From an uncultured Bacteroidota bacterium (GTDB lineage Bacteria; Bacteroidota; Bacteroidia; Bacteroidales; F082), in contig CAJBPB010000214.1 in the NCBI GenBank assembly GCA_903957365.1, forward strand, positions 1-64,000: a DNA stretch of 64,000 nucleotides, read 5' to 3'. Position 1 is the stretch's first letter, and each line of letters opens with the position of its first letter. The notes beneath the pieces were generated by a model, which saw only the letters and a program-made list of their open reading frames with translations, was not told where the DNA came from and searched no databases. Shown piece after piece: positions 18,645 through 27,514 of this stretch. Position numbers and translations under genes: made by a program.

Positions 18645-20306
18645 CTAATTAATCTCTAAGTTGATAGGGTTCAAGGTACGCATTGTGCCGTCCGGACCTT
18701 TTGCCTGAATACGCTCAAAATAGAGTTTTTGTCCTTTTGATGCGTTTTTAATGAAGTTCATGGCCGTTTCATTAAAGATATTTCCTTTAATTGTACCAGT
18801 CGTTTGTAAGTCACCACCTCTGTAGGTTGACATCTGATAGGATACGATTTCATAATTAAAATCGGCAAAATCAAAGTCGACCAGCTCAGGGATAATGGCA
18901 CGTGCGCCAATTAGCCTGTTTTTCTCAATCTGACCATCGGTCATATTTGCAATTTTTGCAACTGGATCAGGTACACGTTTAATTCTGAAAAGGAAACTAC
19001 CCAGTTCCATGGTGTTATCACCGATTTTAGCTGAGGCAGTAATCGTTACAGTTTTTTCGCCTGTTGGTACTTCAACGTCATAGGTGCCATCCTCTTTTCT
19101 TGTCATTTTACCTTTCGAAATGGATGGAGTTATCAATTCTGACGGAACACCTGGTGCATTAATAGAAACCGGATTTTTTAATCCGCTGTACAAGATATTC
19201 ATTTTCAGCGGAGCAACGGTAAGTGTGCGGGGTACAACAATGTAATCAGCGGCAAAACTGTGGCGTGCCAACTCATTGGTAGATGGGTCAAATATCTCAA
19301 TAATACCTGCGTAGCGCTGTGGACCTGGATTTGTTGCTGCAAATTCAAGTTTCGCAGTTCCATTTTCTGTTTTCAATATCTGTGCACCGCCAAGGCTACC
19401 TTCAGAGACTTTGTCAGCACCACGAACAATTTTCACTGTAGAAGGGCTTTTAGAATCGTAAGCTGCAACCATGATTTCCGCCTCATACTTTGATCCCATC
19501 AAAACGTATTGCGATTTTGGAATAACTTTGGCTTCAACTTTATCAAACTTGAAATCTTTCTCTGAAATATTACCATAAAGATTACTAATAGCATCGAATT
19601 CAGCTGTTTGAATCTCTGCAATAATCTTGTTGAGAATGGTTACGTTTGCAGCAAGAATGGTGTTGTAGAAGTTATAGACTTCCCAATTCTGAGGAGCACC
19701 TGATGCATCGTAATATTTGCCATCAGTAACCATACCTAGTTTATCAGAATATTGATCACCAATTACACTAAGAATGAATTTACGGTATTCCTGCAACTTT
19801 GCTGAGAGTTCATAAGCTTTTCCTTTTTTATTCTGTCCAATCATATAATTGGTTGGCTCATCAAACTTATCCTTGGTAGGAATAATTGCAAGATTGATAA
19901 CGTATTTATCATACATAGTACCCGGATTCAGAGGATTTGGGTCTTGTTTTACAGTAAAAAACTGTTTACGTGCTTCATCAATAGATATTTTCTCAGAGCG
20001 TGCAACCACTTCCTGTTTGATATCTTCGATATATTTCATCAACTCGAAAGATTTGATACGCACTTCTTTTGCTTTGTCCCAATATTCCTGTGTCTTACCA
20101 GGGTTTAACCGGTATTGACTTTCGAATTTGGCATATTCGCTGTTAATTTTTGTATAGAAACTTTCATTCGAGTTTTCCATACTGTCATTCACAACGAGGA
20201 AGGCGTTCAGAATATCCTTGGAGACGTTGAGGGCCAACAAGGCAGTAAGCACCAAATAGAGCATACCAATCATCTTCTGCCTTGGGGTTTCTTTGTATCC
20301 GGCCAT
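18645..20306 (-). CDS. gldM: Type IX secretion motor/shaft protein GldM/PorM
   Basis: 553 residues. One N-terminal membrane helix (about 10-30, QKMIGMLYLVLTALLALNVS) carries the conserved glutamate-facing surface used with GldL. The periplasmic part has a helical bundle followed by several Ig-like beta domains. GldL and GldM form the proton-driven rotary motor of type IX secretion, and the GldM shaft reaches the PorK/N ring. The N-terminal MAGYKETPRQKMIGMMYL-type start is a strong family signature. Confidence 0.96.
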   Translation of the reverse strand: MAGYKETPRQKMIGMLYLVLTALLALNVSKDILNAFLVVNDSMENSNESFYTKINSEYAKFESQYRLNPGKTQEYWDKAKEVRIKSFELMKYIEDIKQEVVARSEKISIDEARKQFFTVKQDPNPLNPGTMYDKYVINLAIIPTKDKFDEPTNYMIGQNKKGKAYELSAKLQEYRKFILSVIGDQYSDKLGMVTDGKYYDASGAPQNWEVYNFYNTILAANVTILNKIIAEIQTAEFDAISNLYGNISEKDFKFDKVEAKVIPKSQYVLMGSKYEAEIMVAAYDSKSPSTVKIVRGADKVSEGSLGGAQILKTENGTAKLEFAATNPGPQRYAGIIEIFDPSTNELARHSFAADYIVVPRTLTVAPLKMNILYSGLKNPVSINAPGVPSELITPSISKGKMTRKEDGTYDVEVPTGEKTVTITASAKIGDNTMELGSFLFRIKRVPDPVAKIANMTDGQIEKNRLIGARAIIPELVDFDFADFNYEIVSYQMSTYRGGDLQTTGTIKGNIFNETAMNFIKNASKGQKLYFERIQAKGPDGTMRTLNPINLEIN

Positions 20307-20353
20307 TTTATAATTTCTTTAATTTCGTCATTAATAATTTTACAGTAGCGTGA

Positions 20354-21379
20354 TTATGCTTTGCCGGTCATAGCCGATAACATATTGCCATATACCTTGT
20401 TCAACGAAGTCATACGGGCCGAAAGTTCGGTAAGTTGTTCGTTAAAATGTGCAGCATTTACAGCGGTCTGGTTCATCTTGTCGAGATATTCATTCATCGA
20501 TTTCTGAAGTTTTTCGCTGGTATCGCTATTTTTTGTGGTGCCTTGTAACTGTAATTCGTAAACTGCGTTTAGTTTGGCCAGATTTTGTGCGATCTTCTGA
20601 AGTTGTTCATTGTAAGCAACGCCGTCAATTGTACCGAAATCGAGTGCCTCAACTGATTTATTAATCAAAGCTGATGATTTGGCATAAGTTTCTGCTAGTT
20701 GTCTGGCTGACTGTGAGGCAGCCTTAACAGTACCGGCAAACTCTTCAGTTGAATTCATGTCTGATTTGATGATATCAGCTGCCTGAACGTATGCGTGGCT
20801 TAGTTTGTTTGCACTTGCTGAAGCTGACTTCATATTCTCAATATATTCGATAGAGGCAGTTGCGTCTTTACCTAATACTTCAGATGCTTTTTTGTAATTG
20901 CCAGCCAATTCTGATGCTGATTTCGAAGCACCTTTGATGGTATCAACATATTCGTTGGTTGCAACGGCTGCATTTGAAATGTCGCCCATCTGGGAAGCAT
21001 TTTCACTCAATTTCTGCAATCCCTTACTGAGTCTGTCCAGCGTACTCGATTCAATATTGGCCTCCTTGAACATCTGATCCAGTTTTTGCGTTGCAGTCTT
21101 CTTTCCTTCCAATTCTTTCTCAACCGGAGATTCATGATACATGCCGCCCAATTGTGGATAAACAAGACTCCAGTCTGGTTCCACGTGCGGAGGCTCGAAA
21201 GCTGAGAAGAAAAATATGATAGCCTCTGTTCCAAGACCTATAATTAGCATTTCATTTGCATAGTTATAGTGGTTGATTTTGAATAATGCACCAACGATAA
21301 CAACTGCTGCTCCAATACCATAGAGCTTCGACATGAAGTTTTTGTATCCTTTGCTTCTTACTAGCTTGCTAAATTCCAT
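20354..21379 (-). CDS. gldL: Type IX secretion motor protein GldL/PorL with long coiled-coil tail
   Basis: 341 residues, longer than the roughly 215 of Flavobacterium GldL. Two membrane helices (about 20-37 and 44-61) bracket a KINHYNYANEMLIIG segment typical of the proton-conducting motor subunit. After the FEPPHVEPDWSLVYP linker comes a cytoplasmic coiled coil. Residues 141-243 hold three imperfect 35-residue repeats, each starting near an E-Y/F pair (143, 178, 213) and rich in Ala and Ser. The long tail resembles PorL of Bacteroidia and could dock cytoplasmic partners. Confidence 0.94.
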   Translation of the reverse strand: MEFSKLVRSKGYKNFMSKLYGIGAAVVIVGALFKINHYNYANEMLIIGLGTEAIIFFFSAFEPPHVEPDWSLVYPQLGGMYHESPVEKELEGKKTATQKLDQMFKEANIESSTLDRLSKGLQKLSENASQMGDISNAAVATNEYVDTIKGASKSASELAGNYKKASEVLGKDATASIEYIENMKSASASANKLSHAYVQAADIIKSDMNSTEEFAGTVKAASQSARQLAETYAKSSALINKSVEALDFGTIDGVAYNEQLQKIAQNLAKLNAVYELQLQGTTKNSDTSEKLQKSMNEYLDKMNQTAVNAAHFNEQLTELSARMTSLNKVYGNMLSAMTGKA

Positions 21380-21415
21380 TGTTTGAAAAAAATTGAGGTT
21401 AATGTAAATTATTTA

Positions 21416-22789
21416 TTATCTGTAAACTCTTGATGCTTTTGATGGATTATCTCCTTTATTACGACCTAAGAATGGCTGAATTGTACGGAAACCGATATAA
21501 CATTTTGCAGTATCCTGGAATTCATAGGCACGTGAGGTAACCTGTAAGTAATATTCAATGTCTTTCCATGATCCGCCGCGGATAACTTTACGTTTCATGG
21601 CCGGGGCATCGCTTTCTTTTGCTGTATAGGTATAATTTGGATTCATGTCCCAGGTGAAATTATAGGAGGCCGGGTCGAATGCACTGTTTGTCCATTCTGA
21701 AACATTACCTGACATATCGTATAATCCCCAGTCATTTGGAGGGTAATGTCCTACGATTACTGTACGCAATCCACCATCAACGATGTAATTGCCACGTAAA
21801 GGTTTAAAGTTTGCCAGGAAACATCCTTGCTCATTGCGGGTATAAGGACCACCCCATGGATAAGGATTCAGGTGGTTTCCACCACGTGCTGCCCATTCCC
21901 ACTCTGCTTCGGTTGGCAATCTGAATTCAGCAAGCGCAACTTCGCCTTTTTGGGCGCGCAGATAAGAATTAAGTTTTTCGGTTCTCCAGACACAGAAAGC
22001 ACGCGCCTGACTCCAGTTCACACCAACGACAGGATAATGGTCATACGCAGGATGCCAGAAATATTTTTCGGTGAGAGGATCATTGAATGAATAGGTATAA
22101 TCATGAATCCATGAAAGTGTATCAGGATAAACATTGATCATTTCTTTACGAACATAAACCGATCTGTTGGCGAGTCCTTGGGGACGGTTAGCCAAACCAG
22201 CATTACGGAAGTCAGCCCCTTCTTTAAATTCTTTTTTTGCCGCCGCCTGAAGGTCAACCCAGTAGTATTCGTAGTTTAGTTTTCTTGTGTCGATTTCCTT
22301 GCGACGGAAATAGCGCTCAAAATCAGGGAGGTACATGCCTGTTTCGAGGGCATCACGTACATCCTGGTTTTCGCTGTTCCATTCGATTTTTGTTTTCCAG
22401 TTCAGATAAGGTGGATCATATACTTCACCTGTTTTTTCGTTTTCACTGATCAGGTACTCGTCAGGCAAAACATCGCCCAGAATTGTACGGGCAATCGAAT
22501 CGCGGACCCAGTAAACAAATTCCCTGTATTCATTATTGGTAATCTCTGTTTCATCCATAAAAAAGGCTGAAACTGAAATTGTTTTTGCCTCATTTAACTG
22601 ACCATCGGTGATGTCTTCACCGCCAATTCCCATGGTGTAGCTTCCTTGCGGGATAAAAGCCATACCGTATGGATCAGGCTGATAAAAAGGTTTTGACTTT
22701 TTTCTCACACCAACCAGTTCACCTTGATTTGTGTTGCTGCAACTCGCAAGAATCATTAACGCCATCGCGTAATAAAGTAGGTTCTTCAT
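21416..22789 (-). CDS. gldK: Type IX secretion lipoprotein GldK/PorK
   Basis: 457 residues with a lipoprotein signal (lipidated Cys at 17) and a formylglycine-generating-enzyme-like fold: GSYTMG, DETEITNNEYREF, RLPTEAEWEWAARGG, YDMSGNVSEW and a C-terminal RGGSWKD/GFR pair. The sulfatase-modifying active-site cysteines are not expected in GldK. The protein forms the outer-membrane-anchored ring with PorN. It follows porP in the P-K-L-M-N order. Confidence 0.95.
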   Translation of the reverse strand: MKNLLYYAMALMILASCSNTNQGELVGVRKKSKPFYQPDPYGMAFIPQGSYTMGIGGEDITDGQLNEAKTISVSAFFMDETEITNNEYREFVYWVRDSIARTILGDVLPDEYLISENEKTGEVYDPPYLNWKTKIEWNSENQDVRDALETGMYLPDFERYFRRKEIDTRKLNYEYYWVDLQAAAKKEFKEGADFRNAGLANRPQGLANRSVYVRKEMINVYPDTLSWIHDYTYSFNDPLTEKYFWHPAYDHYPVVGVNWSQARAFCVWRTEKLNSYLRAQKGEVALAEFRLPTEAEWEWAARGGNHLNPYPWGGPYTRNEQGCFLANFKPLRGNYIVDGGLRTVIVGHYPPNDWGLYDMSGNVSEWTNSAFDPASYNFTWDMNPNYTYTAKESDAPAMKRKVIRGGSWKDIEYYLQVTSRAYEFQDTAKCYIGFRTIQPFLGRNKGDNPSKASRVYR

Positions 22790-22928
22790 TGTTCCTGATA
22801 ATGTATTTAAAGCGTTTGATGAATGAGTTATTAGCTCACTTTCCTCTTTTCTCTGTAATTAAATCGGCCAAAATTAAAAAAATTGTTAGTTCTACAATCT
22901 TTTTTTTTGGTCATTGTGATACTTTGTT

Positions 22929-23885
22929 TTATAAATACCTGATATTCCTGTAACTTCTGATGCCTTTATCTGCATTTAATTTAAAACAATATCCTAAACT
23001 TATTTCATGCGATCCCGGTACTCCGTATCCTAATGTATTGATATCGTATGCATACCCGAACCTGAAATCTTTTATCGACAAACCAACCAAAAGCCCGACA
23101 GATTCCTGAAACCTGTAATTAACGCCTCCCCAGAACTTTTTATTGTATGAAACGGTTCCGGAAAAATTAAATTGTGTTGAAACTGCATTTGTCATGATAC
23201 TTAATGCAGGTGTGAATTCATAAGCAGGAAGTCCGGCAAACCGAAACTCATAACCTGAAATAAAATAAAAAGTCCGGTCACCAACAAAACTCGCACCGGA
23301 TTGGTCAGACAACGATTTTCCTCTTGATTGCAACAAACTTGTTACAGAAATTCCAATGTAATAATTATCAGGTACTTGCCAAAATAAACCAACGTTTGCA
23401 TCAAACAACATATCACTTTGACTTCCTGTGAGTAAGGCTGGATCTCCTGAAGTCTGGGGATCAAATTTTGAAAAATCGAGGCTACGATTCAAAAAATTAA
23501 TTGCTGCGCCAATTCCAAGATTTGCTCCGCCAACATCTAAATGATAAGCGTAATCAATATTCACATTTATGTCGGTATAAAAACCAATTTTATCCTGCAT
23601 GATAGAGCCGCCGAGACCCCCTCGTAACAATTTTACAGGTGCATCGCCCGTAATCAGAAATGTTTCAGGTGAAACCTGATTTCCTTCAGCATCCTCAAAT
23701 CCGGCCCATTGCTGACGAATAATTCCATTCAGACAAATTCCTTCACCCAAACCAGCAAAACCCGGATTTACAAACATATTTGTATTGGTATGATGCGTAA
23801 ACACGGGCGCCTGCTGAGCATTGACTGCCGCTTGCGTTCCAAGGAGTATAAATATGACGGTTAAAAACCTGGTATTCAATTTCAT
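22929..23885 (-). CDS. porP: PorP/SprF family type IX secretion outer-membrane protein
   Basis: The start at 23885 (MKLNTRFLTVIFILLG) gives 318 residues with a signal peptide. The longer frame adds a charged leader and is unlikely. The mature protein shows the PorP/SprF signature: an early HYxxNxxxxNPGFAG-like segment (THHTNTNMFVNPGFAG), then alternating beta strands to an aromatic end, consistent with a 14-strand barrel. PorP binds the PorK/N ring and, in other species, the type B C-terminal domains of cargo. A 139-bp gap leads to gldK. Confidence 0.92.
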   Translation of the reverse strand: MKLNTRFLTVIFILLGTQAAVNAQQAPVFTHHTNTNMFVNPGFAGLGEGICLNGIIRQQWAGFEDAEGNQVSPETFLITGDAPVKLLRGGLGGSIMQDKIGFYTDINVNIDYAYHLDVGGANLGIGAAINFLNRSLDFSKFDPQTSGDPALLTGSQSDMLFDANVGLFWQVPDNYYIGISVTSLLQSRGKSLSDQSGASFVGDRTFYFISGYEFRFAGLPAYEFTPALSIMTNAVSTQFNFSGTVSYNKKFWGGVNYRFQESVGLLVGLSIKDFRFGYAYDINTLGYGVPGSHEISLGYCFKLNADKGIRSYRNIRYL

Positions 23886-24121
23886 CAAAGAATTGACCGA
23901 TATAAGTTTGGATCGGCTAAAGTAATCATATTTGCGAAATCTATTCATATATTATTCAAGAAAAAAAATTCTTTAATGACTAATTTACCTTTGATGACCG
24001 GATGGTATAAAACAAGGTTTTTGTTTTTTTATTGTGTAAATTGTTTATGAATGCCTTTATTATCGGCTGATTTTCATTGTTTCAGGTCACTTCATCAAAT
24101 AGGTTTATTTAATAGATTAAG

Positions 24122-24151
24122 TTGGCTGATTAGCTAAACCGACTAAATTTG
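24122..24151 (+). promoter_or_regulatory. Bacteroidota-type promoter of the first yitT gene
   Basis: TTG at 24122-24124, 19 bases, then TAAATTTG at 24144-24151. This is a near-ideal match to the Bacteroidota housekeeping promoter (TTTG, about 19 bases, TAnnTTTG). Transcription would begin near 24158, about 18 bases before the ATG at 24176. Confidence 0.6.
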
Positions 24152-24175
24152 CTGCTTAATTTTCAATAAATAATC

Positions 24176-25069
24176 ATGGCTTTTTTACAGACAGATAAAG
24201 TATTTTCAAAGAAATGGCTGATTAATTATAGTCTTATCATTATTGGTTCCTTCATTCTGGCGGCTGGTTTTGTGCTTTTTATAACCCCTTACAAAATAAT
24301 GCCTGGTGGTGTGTATGGAATTGCCATAGCGATACATTATCTGTTCGATTTGCCTGTTGGGATGACCGCTTTATCGATGGATATTCCACTAACTTTACTT
24401 GGAATTAAAATTCTGGGCCCGCGTTTTGGTTATAAGACTGTCGTCGGATTTTTACTTACCGCATTGTTTGTTGATGGAATCACCATGTTTTATGGATCTG
24501 AGCCACTGGTTGAAAACGAACCACTGTTGTCTTCCATTTTTGGAGGCGTTTTTCTGGGTTTTGGATTAGGTCTGATTTTCAAGGCAAAAGCGACCTCCGG
24601 GGGAACCGATATTGTAGCTATGATCATTAGTAAATACACAAAACTACCTGTAGGACAGCTGCTTATATATGTTGATTCAGTGATTGTTATGATCGGATTG
24701 ATTGTTTTTCGCGATTGGAAAATTCCACTTTATTCGCTGATCGTAATTTTCATCACTGGAAAGGTAATTGATACGGTTTTACAAGGTGTCTCTTACGACA
24801 AAACTCTGTTTATTATTTCGGACCATTTTGAAGCAATCCGTGATAAAATTATTATTGATCTTGAGCGAGGTGGAACCTATATTCACGGGACAGGTATGTA
24901 TAACGGCGCACAAAAAACAATCATTTTCACGGTTGTTAACCGGCGCGAACTTGCAATGTTGCAGGAATATATCCATGAGATTGATCCGAAAGCTTTTTTG
25001 ACTGTCATCAATGCAAATGAGATTCTGGGAGAAGGATTTAATTCGCTTCACGAAAAAATGACGTCATGA
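24176..25069 (+). CDS. YitT family membrane protein (copy 1)
   Basis: 297 residues: five or six membrane helices (from about 15 to 190, including repeated GGVYGIAIAIHYL-like and KATSGGTDI segments) then a cytosolic DUF2179 domain whose end (EIDPKAFLTVINANEILGEGF) is diagnostic. The function of the family is not established. Members are proposed transporters. It has its own good promoter. A close paralogue follows 78 bp downstream. The two proteins align along their whole length, so this is a tandem duplication. Confidence 0.9.
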   Translation: MAFLQTDKVFSKKWLINYSLIIIGSFILAAGFVLFITPYKIMPGGVYGIAIAIHYLFDLPVGMTALSMDIPLTLLGIKILGPRFGYKTVVGFLLTALFVDGITMFYGSEPLVENEPLLSSIFGGVFLGFGLGLIFKAKATSGGTDIVAMIISKYTKLPVGQLLIYVDSVIVMIGLIVFRDWKIPLYSLIVIFITGKVIDTVLQGVSYDKTLFIISDHFEAIRDKIIIDLERGGTYIHGTGMYNGAQKTIIFTVVNRRELAMLQEYIHEIDPKAFLTVINANEILGEGFNSLHEKMTS

Positions 25070-25071
25070 TA

Positions 25072-25113
25072 CAAAATGAAAAGTGCAAAATGTAAAAATC
25101 AAAATGCAAAATT
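25072..25113. repeat. Short-period CAAAATG-type repeat
   Basis: Degenerate copies of CAAAATG(C/T) lie just after the first yitT stop codon. It is one of three families of short-period repeat that follow stop codons in this window. Confidence 0.55.
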
Positions 25114-25147
25114 TCGGGTAAAGGAAACGTATTAATAGAATTACTGA

Positions 25148-26038
25148 ATGGGTTTTATCAGGTATAAACAGTTTTCGGCAAAATGGTTTAAAGCTTACGC
25201 ATTCATCATTACTGGGGCATTTATTATTGCACTGGGATATGTATTGTTTATAACTCCCAACAAAATTGTCCCAGGCGGAATTTATGGATTGTCCATCGTA
25301 TTGCACCATACCCTGGGAACACCTGTCGGGTTGATGGCTTTGGCTTTCAATATTCCTTTAACAATTATTGGTGTTAAAATTCTGGGTCCGAAATTCGGTA
25401 AAAAAACTATTGTAGGTTTCGCTTTCACCTCAGGTTTCATGGATTTATTGACATGGTGGTTTGGTGAAGAACCACTTATTCAGGGTGATCCTTTGGTCTC
25501 TGCTATTTTTGGCGGTGCAGTTATCGGATTGGGTGTTGGTCTGTTGTTTAAGGCAAAAGCAACATGCGGAGGCACAGATTTAATTTCAATGATGCTTGGC
25601 AAATGGACAGGAATGTCTCTCGGTCAACTGATGATGATTGTCGATTCAATTGTAGTGATTGTTGGGACATTAGTATTCAGCGACTGGAAAATCCCCATGT
25701 ATTCACTTGTTACCATTTTTGTGATGGGAAAAGTGATCGACACAGTGCTTCAGGGGATGAATTATGAAAAAGTGGCTTTCATCATTTCAGATAAATGTGA
25801 GCAAATTGGCAGTAAAATAATCAACGATTTGCACCGGGGAGGAACATCTATAAATGCCCGGGGAATGTTTGCCGGAAATGATAAAACGATGATTTATGTA
25901 GTGTTAAACCGCAGGGAACTTGCTTCTCTGGAGGAATATATTCATCAAATTGATCCCAAGGCGTTTCTCACTGTTATTGATGCCAACGAAATTTTGGGCA
26001 GCGGATTCAGGTCATTAAGCGAAAAAGTGGAAGAGTAA
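25148..26038 (+). CDS. YitT family membrane protein (copy 2)
   Basis: 296 residues, colinear with the preceding gene: the same membrane-helix pattern, the KATCGGTDLISM loop in place of KATSGGTDIVAM, and the same DUF2179 ending (QIDPKAFLTVIDANEILGSGF). It is probably an old tandem duplicate, because conservation is clear but many positions differ. Its transcript may come from the upstream promoter through the repeat-containing gap. An array of 17-bp repeats starts 8 bp after its stop. Confidence 0.9.
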   Translation: MGFIRYKQFSAKWFKAYAFIITGAFIIALGYVLFITPNKIVPGGIYGLSIVLHHTLGTPVGLMALAFNIPLTIIGVKILGPKFGKKTIVGFAFTSGFMDLLTWWFGEEPLIQGDPLVSAIFGGAVIGLGVGLLFKAKATCGGTDLISMMLGKWTGMSLGQLMMIVDSIVVIVGTLVFSDWKIPMYSLVTIFVMGKVIDTVLQGMNYEKVAFIISDKCEQIGSKIINDLHRGGTSINARGMFAGNDKTMIYVVLNRRELASLEEYIHQIDPKAFLTVIDANEILGSGFRSLSEKVEE

Positions 26039-26045
26039 AAGTGAG

Positions 26046-26130
26046 TTCGGAGTGAACTAAAGTTCGGAGTGAGCTAAAGTTCGGAGTGAGCTAAAGTTGG
26101 GAGTGAGCTAAAGTTGGGAGTTAACGAAAA
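26046..26130. repeat. 17-bp tandem repeat, copy group 2
   Basis: Four full units of consensus TTCGGAGTGAGCTAAAG (26046, 26063, 26080, 26097) and a degenerate fifth from 26114. The unit is shared with 15501-15555. It contains the near-palindrome GAACTAAAGTTC across unit junctions. It lies between the second yitT gene and rseP. Confidence 0.88.
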
Positions 26131-26141
26131 ATCATACTTCT

Positions 26142-26188
26142 AACTTCCAGCTTCCAACTTCCAGCTTCCAACTTCCAGCTTCCAGCTA
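26142..26188. repeat. Heptameric repeat (minus strand AGYTGGA) at the rseP 3' end
   Basis: Three exact 14-bp units AACTTCCAGCTTCC at 26142, 26156 and 26170. Each is two 7-bp variants. The array runs to within a few bases of the rseP stop codon. A diverged heptad array of the same style occurs at 27826-27860, after the M23 peptidase gene. Confidence 0.85.
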
Positions 26189-27514
26189 TTTGAAAAGCTT
26201 CACAATATCATTCCCGTTAGCGAAGATCAGCAATCCGAACAGCAATACCATTCCAATAATCTGGGCTACTTCAAGGAATTTGTCACTTGGTTTGCGGCGT
26301 GTAACAATTTCGTAAAACAAGAAAGCGACATGGCCGCCATCTAAAGCCGGAATCGGTAATACGTTTAAAACCGCAAGCATAATGGATAAAAATGCTGTCA
26401 GACGCCAGAAACTTTCCCAATGAAACTGAGCGGGGAAAATGCTTCCGATAGTAATAAAACCACCCACACTTTTATAGGCTTCTACTTCAGGATTTACTAG
26501 TAGTTTCAATTGTTTCAGATAGCCTCCGATACCGTCAAAAGTTTTTACAACACCTGCCGGAATTGCTTGAAAGATAGAATATTCTCTTTGATTCTGTGTG
26601 AAAAAATCTTCTAGCTGTTGTTTTGGTGAAACACCGATTAGGCCTTCGGCAGGCACTGAAAGTGCAAGATGGATTGTATCCATTCCCCGTTTCACATCGA
26701 TTGTAACATCCTGGTCTTTAAATTTCTGAATACTTTCACGGAATTCCTGAAAATACCGTGTTGAAATACCGTTTATTCCAAGAATTGAATCACCAATCTG
26801 AATACCTGCTTTTTCGGCTACAGAATTTGGAGTAAAACCATCTACAATAAATGGGATTCTTACCGATATGAAAAGTGGTGATTTATGTTTTACAAGCTGA
26901 CCAATTGCATCGGCTGGTAACAAAACATTGATTTTTTCACCTTTGCGTTCTACCTGTATTGTTCGGGCTTCATCAAGGATGATTGTCAAAGGAATTTTAC
27001 TGAAGTCGTCAATATATTTTCCATCAACGGAAAGAATCCGGTCACCATTCTGCAGCCCAAATTGTACTGCAAGTGAATCTACCGAAATACCGTAACGGTT
27101 CACTTCAGAGGTAGGAAGGTATTTTTCGCCATAACTGGTAAGCATACCGATATAAATGGCAAAAGCAAGTACCACATTCATGATCACGCCGCCAAGCATG
27201 ATGATAAGACGCTGCCATGCCGGTTTCGAACGAAACTCCCAATCCTGGGCAGGTAATTTCATTGCTTCAGTATCCATCGATTCATCAATCATACCGGCTA
27301 TTTTCACATAACCACCTAAGGGCAGCCAGCCAATACCGTATTCAGTTCCTTTAAAATTGAATTTATACAACGAAAACCATGGATTGAAGAAAAGATAAAA
27401 CTTCTCCACCCTTGTTTTAAAAAGCTTGGCAGCCATGAAATGGCCAAACTCATGTACAACGACAAGTATGGATAAACTTAAAAGGAGTTGGAGTATTTTG
27501 ATTGCAATTTCCAT
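26186..27514 (-). CDS. rseP: RIP metalloprotease RseP (site-2 protease)
   Basis: Intramembrane zinc protease that cleaves anti-sigma factors and leftover signal peptides. The 442 residues contain the zinc motif HEFGH at 21-25 in the first helix, two PDZ domains (around 130-200 and 205-290), and the second catalytic motif NVLPIPALDGGH in the C-terminal helix region. Family length is normal. In many bacteria with the MEP pathway dxr is the neighbour. Here the 364 bp upstream hold no gene, in line with the mevalonate operon found earlier. Confidence 0.96.
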   Translation of the reverse strand: MEIAIKILQLLLSLSILVVVHEFGHFMAAKLFKTRVEKFYLFFNPWFSLYKFNFKGTEYGIGWLPLGGYVKIAGMIDESMDTEAMKLPAQDWEFRSKPAWQRLIIMLGGVIMNVVLAFAIYIGMLTSYGEKYLPTSEVNRYGISVDSLAVQFGLQNGDRILSVDGKYIDDFSKIPLTIILDEARTIQVERKGEKINVLLPADAIGQLVKHKSPLFISVRIPFIVDGFTPNSVAEKAGIQIGDSILGINGISTRYFQEFRESIQKFKDQDVTIDVKRGMDTIHLALSVPAEGLIGVSPKQQLEDFFTQNQREYSIFQAIPAGVVKTFDGIGGYLKQLKLLVNPEVEAYKSVGGFITIGSIFPAQFHWESFWRLTAFLSIMLAVLNVLPIPALDGGHVAFLFYEIVTRRKPSDKFLEVAQIIGMVLLFGLLIFANGNDIVKLFK

